This document shows positions 1 through 8,129 of a DNA stretch of 31,292 nucleotides, one piece after another. The stretch comes from Amarobacter sp035326025. Lineage in GTDB: Bacteria > Chloroflexota > Dehalococcoidia > Tepidiformales > Tepidiformaceae. How positions within the stretch are numbered: position 1 is the first letter of the stretch; every line of letters starts with the position of its first letter. The translations under genes were made by a program, and so were the position numbers. The notes under the pieces are model-generated. The model saw only the letters and a program-made list of their open reading frames with translations. It was not told the origin of the DNA and did not search any database. The DNA is taken from NCBI GenBank assembly GCA_035326025.1, contig DAOKYT010000028.1:1-31292 (forward strand), read 5' to 3'.

Positions 1-1
1 G

Positions 2-82
2 GAGGCGCCGCCGGCGGAGTTCTTCGGCGCGCCCAGGACGGAGCGCGCGCGGAACTTCCTCCGCCGCGTGACGCAAACGTAG
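2..82 (+). CDS. ABC transporter ATPase, C-terminal fragment (amino-acid type)
   Basis: The window opens inside a plus-strand reading frame that stops with TAG at 80-82. The 26 visible residues contain PPAEFFGAPRTERARNFL, which looks like the extreme C-terminus of GlnQ/HisP-type ATPases of polar amino-acid ABC importers, where a P-x-x-x-FF-x-x-P-x-x-x-R-x-x-x-FL pattern ends the protein. The rest of the gene lies outside the window. The assignment rests on this tail only, so the substrate is unknown. The next gene starts 49 bases later and is probably a separate unit, since it belongs to an export rather than an import system. Confidence 0.5.
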   Translation, partial: EAPPAEFFGAPRTERARNFLRRVTQT

Positions 83-131
83 GCCACTCGCCGCGCTAAC
101 GGATAACCGTGGTGGCGGGCATACTGCGCGT

Positions 132-923
132 GTGACAACCGGGACGTTGGCACTGCGAAGGCCGGGCGAGCGCAGCCTTCGCTCGTCGCTCGAGCTGGTG
201 GCGGCGCTCACGAGCCGCGACGTTCGCCTGCGCTACCAGGGCAGCGTCTTCGGCTGGGCCTGGTCGCTGGCGCGGCCCCTGGCGCTGGGGCTCATCCTGA
301 GCTTCGCGCTCGGCAAGGTCCTGGGCACCGGGATTACCGCCGCGTTCCTGCTGGCCGGGCTCTTCCCCTGGTTCTGGTTCCAGGGGTCCATCCAGGCGGC
401 CACCACCACGTTCGTCGGCAACGCGGGGCTGCTGAAGAAGGTGCACTTCCCCCGGGCGGTGCTGCCCGCGAGCGCGGTGCTGGCCAACACGATGCAGTTC
501 GTGCTTTCGCTGCCGGTGCTGGCCGGCTTCCTCATCGCCTCCGGACACGAGCCCGCGCTGGAGTGGCTGGCGTTGCCGCTGGTGTTCGCGCTCCAGCTTG
601 CGCTCATCCTCGGCGCATCGCTCTTCGTGGCAAGCGTGACGGTGTTCTTCCGCGACCTGGAGCACATCACCGACGTGCTCATGAGCCTGCTCTTCTATGC
701 CACGCCGATCATCTACGCCGCCGACCGGGTGCCCGATAACTACGAGTGGGTCATCCACCTGAACCCCCTGGCGCCCCTGGCCGAGGGCTGGCGGGCAATC
801 CTGCTCGATGGTGAACTCCCGGGGGCCGGCCTGGGCATCTCGGCCGGCCTCACCGTGGTGATGCTGGCAGTCGGCTGGTTCACCTTCCGCCGGCTCGAGG
901 ACGCGTTCGCCGATGCAATCTGA
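132..923 (+). CDS. ABC-2 type permease of a polysaccharide exporter (Wzm/TagG-like)
   Basis: A 263-residue integral membrane protein with a GTG start. The N-terminus has the usual cytoplasmic helix before the first membrane segment (SRDVRLRYQGSVFGWAW, about residues 29-45), as in O-antigen and teichoic-acid export permeases. About six hydrophobic segments follow, with the family-typical YATPIIY stretch before the last part and a LNPLAPLAEGWR segment. It should form the transmembrane half of an ABC exporter moving a lipid-linked glycan across the membrane. Its 3' end overlaps the next gene, an ATPase, by 11 bases, which supports one complex. The exported glycan cannot be deduced. Family call is confident; naming it Wzm is by analogy. 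Confidence 0.9.
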   Translation: MTTGTLALRRPGERSLRSSLELVAALTSRDVRLRYQGSVFGWAWSLARPLALGLILSFALGKVLGTGITAAFLLAGLFPWFWFQGSIQAATTTFVGNAGLLKKVHFPRAVLPASAVLANTMQFVLSLPVLAGFLIASGHEPALEWLALPLVFALQLALILGASLFVASVTVFFRDLEHITDVLMSLLFYATPIIYAADRVPDNYEWVIHLNPLAPLAEGWRAILLDGELPGAGLGISAGLTVVMLAVGWFTFRRLEDAFADAI

Positions 924-1845
924 AGGGCCGGTCGCGGTGTCGGTGCGCGGCGTTTCGAAGCGCTTCCACCTGGTGGGGCCGGGGCAGGAGCTGAAGACGA
1001 TGCTCGTGCACCCCTTGCGCGCCTGGCGCGGCGCCCACCAGAACCGCGACCTGTGGGCCGTGCGCGATGTCTCGTTCGATGTCCGGCGGGGCGAGTTCTT
1101 CTCGATCATCGGGGCGAACGGCAGCGGCAAGAGTTCGCTGCTCCGGCTGCTGGCTGGCCTTTCGCGCCCCACCGCCGGGACCGTCGAGACGCACGGGCGC
1201 GTGAGCACGCTGTTGGAGCTCGGCAGCGGTTTTCATCCCCAGGTGAGCGGGCGCGAAAACGCCATCCTGAACGGGCTCCTCATCGGTATGACCCGCGCCC
1301 AGATCGAGTCGCTCCTGCCCGCAATCGTGGAATTCGCCGGGCTGCGGGAGTTCATCGACCAGCCGATGCGCACGTACTCCTCGGGCATGTACGTGCGCCT
1401 GGGGTTCGCCATCGCCGCGTTCATGGAACCAGAAATCCTGCTGGTCGACGAGGTACTCGCGGTGGGCGATGCCCGCTTCCAGGAAAAGTGCTACGACCAC
1501 ATCGCCAGGCTTCAGCAGAGGGGAGTGACCATCGTGATGGTTTCGCACGACCTGGCGGCCGTGGAACGCTTCAGCGACCGCGCCGCGCTGATGGAGCGGG
1601 GGCGGATGGTCGCCATCGGCGAGCCGCGGAGGATCGTGGGCCTGCACGTCGAACGGCTCGCCGAGACATCGCCCGAGATTCGCCGGGCGCTTGAAGACGG
1701 CATCGAGGAGCTGATCGCGACATCGCCGGAGGCGAAGGAACGGTTCGACGAGGCGCTCAGCGAACACCCGGAATACAGGCGGCTGCTCGCGGAGAAGCAG
1801 GCCAGGGGCGAGGCCGATGCCGCCGGGGAGCCCCCGGCCGGATGA
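913..1845 (+). CDS. ABC transporter ATPase of a polysaccharide exporter (Wzt/TagH-like)
   Basis: A 310-residue ATPase partner of the preceding permease. Visible motifs: Walker A GANGSGKSS (about 67-75), signature YSSGMYVRLGFA (155-166), Walker B ILLVDE (175-180) and the H-loop histidine in VSHD (212). VLAVGDARFQEKC after Walker B is characteristic of Wzt/TagH/RfbB exporters. Beyond the nucleotide-binding domain there is only a charged helical tail of about 65 residues. This is much shorter than the glycan-binding domain of Wzt proteins that recognise a capped O-antigen, so recognition of a terminal cap is not indicated. The start lies inside the permease gene and the stop shares ATGA with the glycosyltransferase gene, so the three genes are probably translationally coupled. 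Confidence 0.92.
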   Translation: MQSEGPVAVSVRGVSKRFHLVGPGQELKTMLVHPLRAWRGAHQNRDLWAVRDVSFDVRRGEFFSIIGANGSGKSSLLRLLAGLSRPTAGTVETHGRVSTLLELGSGFHPQVSGRENAILNGLLIGMTRAQIESLLPAIVEFAGLREFIDQPMRTYSSGMYVRLGFAIAAFMEPEILLVDEVLAVGDARFQEKCYDHIARLQQRGVTIVMVSHDLAAVERFSDRAALMERGRMVAIGEPRRIVGLHVERLAETSPEIRRALEDGIEELIATSPEAKERFDEALSEHPEYRRLLAEKQARGEADAAGEPPAG

Positions 1846-2744
1846 ACCGATCCCCCCACGTTGCGGTCCTCACCGTCACCACGAACGCCGCCGGCCACCT
1901 GCCCGCCTACCTCGACGCGCTCGAACGGATCACCTACCCGGACTGGTCGCTCTGGGTGGTCGACAACGCCTCGGGGGATGGCTCCGCCCGCCTGGTGCGC
2001 GAGCGCCGGCCCGATGCGCGGGTGATCGAGAACGAACACAACGAGGGTTTCACGGGGGCGTGCAACCGCGCCCTGCTGCGCCTGCGCGATCTGCAGGGCG
2101 TGGACTACGTGCTCTTCCTGAACGACGACACGGAGGTGACTCCCGGGTTCCTGGAACCGCTGGTGCGGCTGGCGGACCGCCACACGATGGTCGCGCCGAA
2201 GACATACCTCGCGGGCCGGCCGGGGATCCTCGATGACTCGGTGGGCGAGTTCGACTGGTGGCGGGGGACGTGGCGGAAGCGGGTGCTCGGGCGGCCAGAG
2301 GGGCCTGGCGATGCCTACGCCCACGCGGTGAGCACAGCGAACCTTTCCTGCCTCCTGGTGCCGGTTTCGGCCTTCCACGATGTCGGCCTGCTCGACGACG
2401 CGTTCTTCGTGTACTACGACGACACGGACTTCTGCCGGCGCGCGATCGAGGGCGGATACCGGTTGTTCTACGAGCCCGCCTCCGTGGTGTTCCACCAGAA
2501 GGGCGCGACCCTCGGAGGGCAGACGTCGGCCTTCGGCTGCTACTACCTGGCGCGGAACCGGCCGTACCTGATGCGGAAGCACCTCGGGCGGGTGCGGTTC
2601 GCGGTGTTCTTCGCCTACTACCTGGCCACGCGGGTGGCGCGGCTGGCGTTGTGGCTGCGGGCAGGGCGGCCCGACCTGGCCAGGGCCACCGTGGCCGGCC
2701 TGCGGGACTTCCTGCTGGGAAGGATGGGGCCGGGGACCGGGTGA
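1842..2744 (+). CDS. Family 2 glycosyltransferase (WbbL/rhamnosyltransferase-like)
   Basis: A 300-residue GT-A fold glycosyltransferase. The nucleotide-sugar binding N-terminus reads VAVLTVTTNAAGHLPAYLDAL, followed by WVVDNASGDGS and the metal-binding NDDTEV (DxD-like, about residue 95). The acceptor half has DDAFFVYYDDTDFCRRA and a FHQKGAT segment, both typical of WbbL-like rhamnosyltransferases. It probably adds a sugar to the glycan exported by the two preceding ABC proteins, with whose operon it overlaps by four bases (ATGA). The C-terminal 60 residues are arginine- and alanine-rich with a hydrophobic helix (FAVFFAYYLATRVARLALWL), suggesting peripheral membrane attachment. Donor and acceptor are not known. 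Confidence 0.9.
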   Translation: MNRSPHVAVLTVTTNAAGHLPAYLDALERITYPDWSLWVVDNASGDGSARLVRERRPDARVIENEHNEGFTGACNRALLRLRDLQGVDYVLFLNDDTEVTPGFLEPLVRLADRHTMVAPKTYLAGRPGILDDSVGEFDWWRGTWRKRVLGRPEGPGDAYAHAVSTANLSCLLVPVSAFHDVGLLDDAFFVYYDDTDFCRRAIEGGYRLFYEPASVVFHQKGATLGGQTSAFGCYYLARNRPYLMRKHLGRVRFAVFFAYYLATRVARLALWLRAGRPDLARATVAGLRDFLLGRMGPGTG

Positions 2745-3218
2745 CCGGAGCGTTGGCAAGCCAGACCAGCCAGGCCTGGCCCCCGGGATTGGACCTTCTC
2801 GAAATCGGGGCCGGACCCGCCGGTCGGAGGGGATCGGCTCCCACTCGGCGCCGGGATGCTGGATGTAGCCGTAGCCGCCGGCGGAGCCGATCTCCTTGAC
2901 ATGCCGGGCTCCAGTTCGTTTGCGCCGCTCGAATTCCGGCACCGGAAGCTGGCCCGGCCGTGGTACGAGACAAGCCGGCCGGGCTTTACCGGCGGCGAGA
3001 CCCTGCCGCGGACCCCGAACGGGGCGAGGCCGTTGACGACCCGCATGAGGTCGCCGTCCCGCGCCCCGCGCCAGGCGGCGGCGCCGCGACCCGATGGCGA
3101 GCCTTCGCTGGAGCTGGACATAACGCACAAGTTTCCAGGGAGGCCGATGAGTGAGACTCCTCCGCCCAATCGAAGGTGCCAACCCGCGACAGGGATCACG
3201 GGCGTGCGAAATTGGCGT
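2745..3218 (+). other. 474-base region without a recognisable gene
   Basis: Lies between the glycosyltransferase gene and the convergent end of etfB. Several frames are open because of high GC, but none resembles a known family and none has a convincing start. On the minus strand, two stretches have coding-like third positions in different frames: one of about 30 codons near 2810-2903 and one near 2970-3121 that begins with ATG at 3121. A frameshifted or decayed gene is therefore possible, but I cannot name it. No tRNA-like fold, terminator hairpin with a T-tract, or repeat was seen. Confidence 0.4.
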
Positions 3219-4037
3219 TCAGTCGAGCAGGCCTTCCCTGGCCAGGAGGTCGGCCAGCTGGACCGCGATGCCCTCGCCAGCATTGAGCGAAGCGCTCGCG
3301 CCGGATGAGGCGCCGGCGCCGCCGGACATGAGCTGGCGGAGCCGGCCGCCGGCATTTGCCGAGGCCGAGGGCCGGAGCAGGTGGCGGGTCACCGGCCGGG
3401 CCGGCCCATAACCCTCGATGCGCCAGCGGGCCGCCCGGCCGGGTCCGGCCGCGGGGGCGAACTCGGCAATGGCGGCCTTCCTGGCCGCGAGCTTGCGCGC
3501 GACGGCCGGGTACGGGAGCCTCTGGCCCGGTGCGGCCACCAGCACCGCTCGTTCGGGCAGGCGACAGGTGAGACGGCGTCCGCCACGGGCGCGCACCTGC
3601 ACGACCGCGACCCCGCCGAGGCTTCCCATGGCGGTGACGTTCTCGATGGCGGGCCAGCCCAGGCGCTCGGCGATGGCGAAGGGCAGAAGGCCGGAACCGT
3701 GGTCGGAAGCGGCGGACCCCCCAATGACCAGCGCGACACCAGCGGGAAGGGCGGCGGCCAGGGCCTCCGCATGGACGAGGACATCACCCTCGACGGCCTC
3801 CTCGCCCCAGACGCGACAGACGCTATCGAGGCCGAGCGCGAGGGCATCGCGCAGCGCGGGGTCCCAGCCGGGCGGCCCGGCCGCAATGCCGTGGAGCATA
3901 CCACCTGCCAGCGAGCGCTCGCCCAGCGCCAACACGATGGCGTCGCACGAGGGCGCATCGAGCGCGACGGTGCTCCCACGGACGCCGCCGGCCAGCCCTT
4001 CATCGACGACAGCGCGGAGGAGGACGGCGGCGTTCAA
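3219..4037 (-). CDS. etfB: Electron transfer flavoprotein beta subunit (divergent)
   Basis: A 272-residue EtfB/FixA-like protein, which would bind AMP and pair with EtfA to accept electrons from a flavoprotein dehydrogenase. The N-terminus (MNAAVLLRAVVDEG) matches the EtfB pattern. It is followed by the ALGLDSVCRVWGEE segment that corresponds to the family's ALGADRAILV strand, and by LPFAIAERLGWPAIENV, which equals the usual LAELLGWPQ region. A Ser/Gly/Ala-rich linker (about 230-250) precedes a final helix. The start is TTG at 4037-4035, overlapping the etfA stop by four bases (TTGA), so translation is coupled to etfA. It is divergent from housekeeping EtfB, in keeping with a dedicated partner of the upstream oxidoreductase. 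Confidence 0.85.
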   Translation of the reverse strand: MNAAVLLRAVVDEGLAGGVRGSTVALDAPSCDAIVLALGERSLAGGMLHGIAAGPPGWDPALRDALALGLDSVCRVWGEEAVEGDVLVHAEALAAALPAGVALVIGGSAASDHGSGLLPFAIAERLGWPAIENVTAMGSLGGVAVVQVRARGGRRLTCRLPERAVLVAAPGQRLPYPAVARKLAARKAAIAEFAPAAGPGRAARWRIEGYGPARPVTRHLLRPSASANAGGRLRQLMSGGAGASSGASASLNAGEGIAVQLADLLAREGLLD

Positions 4038-4987
4038 CGGACGAGAACGCGCGCATCGGTGGCACGCGCCTCCCTGCGCCCGCGGAGTTCAGTGATCAGC
4101 TGCGGCACCACGTCTTCGACCCGGCCCACCACGCTGACATGCGCAATGCGGAAGATAGGCGCCTGGGGGTCGGAGTTGATGGCGACGATCAGCGAGGAGT
4201 TGCGCATGCCCAGCACGTGGTGGGGGGCGCCGGAAATACCGCAGGCGATGTAGACACGCGGCGCCACGGTCTTGCCGGTCAGGCCAACCTGGCGGCTGTA
4301 GGCGATCCAGCCGGCATCGACCGCGACGCGGGACGCACCAACCGTGCCCCCGAGCAGGCCAGCGAGCTCCTCGAGCATCGCGAACCCTTCGCGCCCACCC
4401 GCGCCACGGCCACCGGCGACCACGACATCCGCCTCGGTCACGTCGAGCTCCGATGGGTGGGGGCGGGCCTCGGCGATCACATCGAGGGCGCGAGACAGGT
4501 CTCCGCCCGGATGGATGGCGGCTGATTCGCGGACCGTGCCCGCGGCGCCTTCCGCGCCACCGACGGTGCTGCTCACAACCAGGATTGCCGGGCTCGCGCA
4601 CGGCGCCAGGGAGGCTGAACGGGTGCCATTCGCGGCGATGCGGACAATCGAGGGCGCTTCGCGGCCGGCGCGAATGGCGACGACCTGGGCGATGACCGGC
4701 AGTCCCGCCCGGACCGCGATCCGCGCCGCCGCTTCGCGGCCGAAGGAGCTGTCATCGAACAGCACGAGTTCGTAGCCGCCTTCGGAAACGACCCGGGCAA
4801 GCGCCGCCGCCGGGCAGGCAGCTTCGGGGCCGGGCGCGCGGTAGGCGAGGCGCCACGCACCGGGCGGCAGCGGGCTCTCCCCGGCCAGCACGATATCGGC
4901 TTCGGAGCGCGTTTCGCGGGCGTACTTCTGCCCGAGGTTGGCCGCGCTTGATGCCGGGCCGGCCGGCACCACCACGATGCGAGGCAC
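4034..4987 (-). CDS. etfA: Electron transfer flavoprotein alpha subunit
   Basis: A 317-residue EtfA-like protein; in the family this subunit holds the FAD. The C-terminal FAD domain is clear: VVAGGRGAGG, SRQVGLTGKTVAPRVYIACG and the ETF-alpha signature ISGAPHHVLGMRNSSLIVAI, then INSDPQAPIF. In the signature, the usual Gln-His pair (AIQH) is replaced by APHH. The start is GTG at 4987, one base after the stop of the oxidoreductase gene, with a GGAGAGGG ribosome-binding site inside the end of that gene. A longer open frame upstream is antisense to nothing useful and lies within the oxidoreductase coding sequence, so it was rejected. A basic tail of about 20 residues extends beyond the usual end. 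Confidence 0.92.
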   Translation of the reverse strand: MPRIVVVPAGPASSAANLGQKYARETRSEADIVLAGESPLPPGAWRLAYRAPGPEAACPAAALARVVSEGGYELVLFDDSSFGREAAARIAVRAGLPVIAQVVAIRAGREAPSIVRIAANGTRSASLAPCASPAILVVSSTVGGAEGAAGTVRESAAIHPGGDLSRALDVIAEARPHPSELDVTEADVVVAGGRGAGGREGFAMLEELAGLLGGTVGASRVAVDAGWIAYSRQVGLTGKTVAPRVYIACGISGAPHHVLGMRNSSLIVAINSDPQAPIFRIAHVSVVGRVEDVVPQLITELRGRREARATDARVLVR

Positions 4988-4988
4988 G

Positions 4989-6968
4989 CTACCCTCTCCG
5001 GAGGGGCATGGAGATGAGCGGGCGATCGCGCGGGACATCGCCGTCGATTTCGCGGGCGGCGAGATGGCCCTCGAAGGTAGCCATCTCGAGCCGGCGAGGC
5101 CCGGCGCAGTCGCCGATGGCGCGGGCCGTGATGCCCTGGGCGGCGAGGTCGGCCACCAGCCGGGTCTCCGGGAGGATGCCACAGGCCATGACCACGGCAT
5201 CGAAGGGCTCCTCCCGCTCGTTTTCGCTGTAGAAGTGGTAAAGCACGGCCTGCCCGGGGGTGATGGTCCGGACCCAGGTGGTCGGGGTGATCTTCACGCC
5301 GGCGGCGTCCAGCCTGCGCAGGGTCGCCATCCGGGTGTTGGGCTCCATGTGCGGGCCGAGCTGGAACTCCCGGGTGATGATCTCCACCTGCTTGCCCTGC
5401 GTGGCGAGGTGCTCGGCTACCCCGGCGGCCTGGATGTGATGCTCGTCATCGAGCACCAACACGCGCTCGCCGGGGACATCGGCGCCGTTGAGCACATCCC
5501 ACGCCTGGAAGACGTGGGGCAGGTCGATGCCATCGACTCCGTCGGCGATGCGGGGCGTGCCGCCCGTCGCCACGATCACGTGGTCGGGGCCGAGCGCGCG
5601 GATGGCGGCGGCATCGGCCCGGCTGTTGAGGCGCACATCGGTGCCGAGGCGGCGCAGTTCGGCGGTGAAGTAGCGGCCGACCTCGCCCCAGTCGGACCGG
5701 CCTGGCGCGCGGGCGGCGATGAGGGTCTGTCCCCCGAGTTCGGACCCGGCTTCGAAGAGGGTGACCCGGTGTCCCGCCATGGCGGCTACCCGCGCCGCTT
5801 CGCAGCCGGCCGGACCACCGCCAACGATGACGACGGACTTCGCCGCGGCAGTGCGGCGCACGTCGCCCCAGTATTCCTCGCGGCCGACGGAGGGGTTGAA
5901 CGCGCAGTTGATGGGGCGAAGGGTTTCGACGTGGCCCCAGCACCCTTCGTTGCAGCCGAGGCAATGGCGGATTTCGTCGAGCCGGCCTTCGCGGGCCTTG
6001 CGCGGCAGCTCGGGGTCGCAGATGTTGGCCCGGGTCATGCCGACCATGTCGGCCTGGCGGTCGGCCAGGATCTGCTCCGCCATGACCGGGTCGTTGATGC
6101 GGCCAATGCAGAACACGGGGATATCGAGCACTTCCTTGGCCAGGGCCGAGAGGTATACAAAGGCGCCGTTGGGGTAGTGGGAAGGGGCGATGACCGTGTC
6201 CTTCGACCGATAGGTGCCGACGCTGACGCTCAGGTAGTCGAGCTGGCCGCCACCGGTCAGGAACGGGATCATGCGGACGAAGTCGTCGGCGGTGTAGCCG
6301 CCCTCGGTCATCTCGTCCCCGGAGATGCGCATGCCGACGGTCCAGTCGCGGCCGGCTTCGGCGCGGATGGCATCGATGATCTCGAGGGCGAAGGTCATGC
6401 GCCGTTCGAAATCGCCGCCGTAGTCGTCGTCCCGCCGGTTGGAAAGCGGGGAGAGGAACTGGGTGATGAGGTAGCCGTGGGCGCCGTGGATCTCAGCGCC
6501 ATCGACGCCGGCTTCGCGGAGGACCGAGGCGCCCCGCGCGTAGCCGGCCACCACTTCGCGGACCTCGCTGGCGGTCATTTCGTGGGGGACGGCCCAGGAA
6601 TCGGGCTGGGGGACCGGGGAAGGGGCCCATGGGGAGATGATGGCGGCGTTGCCCTGGGCGCCGGGGTGCCAGAGCTGGCCGATGAACTTCGCGCCCTCCG
6701 CGTGAATGGCTTCGGTGGCGGCGCGGAACTTCGCGACCGCGGCGGGCTGGGCGAAGGTATCGCCGATGGACCAGTGGATGCCGTGGACGTGCGATTCCAC
6801 CAGGCCGATGCCGCCACGGGCCTTGGAGACCCAGTAGGCGATCTCGCGGGAGCCAGGGAGGCCGTCGTCGTCGGTAAAGAGCGTGTGGTGGGGGGTGCTC
6901 ACGATGCGGTTGCGCACAGTGAACGAGCCGATCTGGAGGGGAGTGAAGAGGTGCCGGAAGTCTGCCAT
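4989..6968 (-). CDS. Old-yellow-enzyme/FAD fused oxidoreductase (2,4-dienoyl-CoA reductase / TMADH superfamily)
   Basis: A 659-residue iron-sulfur flavoprotein. Residues 1-330 form an FMN TIM barrel starting FTPLQIGSFTVRNRIV, with the OYE active-site segment HGAHGYLITQFLSP and the DDYGGDFERR motif. Four cysteines at about 336, 339, 343 and 355 (CLGCNEGC, then PINC) would bind a [4Fe-4S] cluster. From about 378 an FAD/NAD(P) domain begins with VVIVGGGPAGCEAA. The architecture is that of FadH and trimethylamine dehydrogenase; the latter donates electrons to ETF, and here etfA and etfB follow directly. I chose ATG 6968, which has ACGGGAG just upstream; a longer open frame to 7019 has no such site. 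The substrate is unknown: enoyl-type reduction and amine or N-methyl oxidation are both possible. Confidence 0.93.
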   Translation of the reverse strand: MADFRHLFTPLQIGSFTVRNRIVSTPHHTLFTDDDGLPGSREIAYWVSKARGGIGLVESHVHGIHWSIGDTFAQPAAVAKFRAATEAIHAEGAKFIGQLWHPGAQGNAAIISPWAPSPVPQPDSWAVPHEMTASEVREVVAGYARGASVLREAGVDGAEIHGAHGYLITQFLSPLSNRRDDDYGGDFERRMTFALEIIDAIRAEAGRDWTVGMRISGDEMTEGGYTADDFVRMIPFLTGGGQLDYLSVSVGTYRSKDTVIAPSHYPNGAFVYLSALAKEVLDIPVFCIGRINDPVMAEQILADRQADMVGMTRANICDPELPRKAREGRLDEIRHCLGCNEGCWGHVETLRPINCAFNPSVGREEYWGDVRRTAAAKSVVIVGGGPAGCEAARVAAMAGHRVTLFEAGSELGGQTLIAARAPGRSDWGEVGRYFTAELRRLGTDVRLNSRADAAAIRALGPDHVIVATGGTPRIADGVDGIDLPHVFQAWDVLNGADVPGERVLVLDDEHHIQAAGVAEHLATQGKQVEIITREFQLGPHMEPNTRMATLRRLDAAGVKITPTTWVRTITPGQAVLYHFYSENEREEPFDAVVMACGILPETRLVADLAAQGITARAIGDCAGPRRLEMATFEGHLAAREIDGDVPRDRPLISMPLRRG

Positions 6969-7201
6969 AGCTCCCGTAAATTGCACGCATTCAAGCTGAT
7001 CGAACATGACAGAGATCATCGTCAGCGGACCAGGCCGGCCGGGCCGGGCGCGAGCAGCAGCCAGGGGCGGGCCGCGTGCGAGTGAAGGGACGGCAGGCGG
7101 GAAGCCCGCCTGGTCGCAAATGGCAAACAGCGCTCGTGGCTGGCCGAAGCGGCGTGGAGACGTGAGAATGGCTCCGCGGCTCCGGCCGCCGGGGAGGGTT
7201 C

Positions 7202-8077
7202 GTGGCGAAAGCCGCCGAGGGCAGTTGCGTGTTCCTGGTCGCCATCGATGGCTCCATCCTGCTGCAGCAGCGAAGTGACGATGTGCCGCCGGCAGGGATC
7301 GGGCGCTGGACGCCTCCGGGCGGAGGGCGCGAGCCCGGCGAAGACCCGCGTGAAACAGCGCTTCGCGAGTTCGAGGAGGAAACGGGAGTCCGCCTCGAGC
7401 GGTTGCGTTACCTCGAGACGGTCACGCCGGCCGTCGTTGAGGGCCTCGCGGTGGAGGTCCTCCACGTGTTCTACGCGGACGACATCGTGCCGCGCGAGCG
7501 CATCCAGGTGTTCGAGGGGCTGGACTTCCAGTACCGGCACCCCGGGGAATTCGGGTCGCTATCGCTCAACCCGGGGACCCGGGACCTGCTCGAGCGCTTC
7601 GTGGCGAGCGACGCCTACCGGGGCACGGTGGCGCTGCTCCAGCCGTTCACGACCGGAGTCGGGGTGATCGAGCTCGACCGCTGGGGCCGGGTGCTGCTGC
7701 AGCTGCGCGATGCGGACCTTCCGCCGGACCGCTACCCGGACCAGTGGTCGATCCCCGGGGGAATCATCGAGGCGGGCGAGGCGCCGGATGCGGCGGCGTT
7801 TCGCGAATTCGAGGAAGAGACCGGGCACCTGCTGCCGGACCTGAAATTCTTCAAGCTCTACCGCCGCCAACCGGACCTCCCGGCATCGCTCACGGACCTC
7901 TACCACGTGTACTACATGGATGCGGATATCGAGGAAGACGAGGTGGTCGTGGGCGAGGGCCAGGCGTTCCGCTATTTCGCCCCCGGTGAGCTGGAGGGGC
8001 TGGCGATGCCGATCCACGCGCGGTCGGTGCTGCGGGAGTTCCTTTCGAGCAGCGCCTACCGCGCGATGTTCCACTAA
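7202..8077 (+). CDS. Protein with two tandem Nudix hydrolase domains
   Basis: A 291-residue cytoplasmic protein made of two Nudix domains. Box 1 (about 41-63) and box 2 (about 187-209) both fit G-x5-E-x7-RE-U-x-EE-x-G and share the core REFEEETG, so both keep the metal-binding glutamates. Each domain is followed by a similar module ending in a LNPGTRDLLERFVASDAYRG- or HARSVLREFLSSSAYRA-like helix. This points to an internal duplication of a complete single-domain gene. Nudix enzymes hydrolyse nucleoside diphosphates linked to another group; the substrate cannot be read here. The GTG start has GGGGAGGG a few bases upstream. It is divergent from the oxidoreductase-ETF operon across a 233-base intergenic region. 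Confidence 0.9.
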   Translation: MAKAAEGSCVFLVAIDGSILLQQRSDDVPPAGIGRWTPPGGGREPGEDPRETALREFEEETGVRLERLRYLETVTPAVVEGLAVEVLHVFYADDIVPRERIQVFEGLDFQYRHPGEFGSLSLNPGTRDLLERFVASDAYRGTVALLQPFTTGVGVIELDRWGRVLLQLRDADLPPDRYPDQWSIPGGIIEAGEAPDAAAFREFEEETGHLLPDLKFFKLYRRQPDLPASLTDLYHVYYMDADIEEDEVVVGEGQAFRYFAPGELEGLAMPIHARSVLREFLSSSAYRAMFH

Positions 8078-8129
8078 GGCAGGCGCCCACCCCATGTCGC
8101 GCTGACGTGCCGTGGTTCATGATGAGCGC

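Noticed and set aside
1512..3182. A 556-codon open frame on the minus strand
   Set aside because: Mostly antisense to the ATPase and glycosyltransferase genes. Only its first part covers the unexplained region, and no start or family supports it.
2856..3308. A plus-strand frame of 150 codons in the gene-poor region
   Set aside because: It runs into the antisense of etfB, is rich in Arg/Pro/Ser, and matches no family pattern.
6969..7019. Upstream extension of the oxidoreductase to 7019
   Set aside because: The 17 extra residues do not resemble the family, and ATG 6968 has a good ribosome-binding site.
4938..7085. A 715-codon open frame on the plus strand
   Set aside because: Fully antisense to the oxidoreductase gene and the start of etfA; no family resemblance, low-complexity Gly/Val/Ala/Asp composition.
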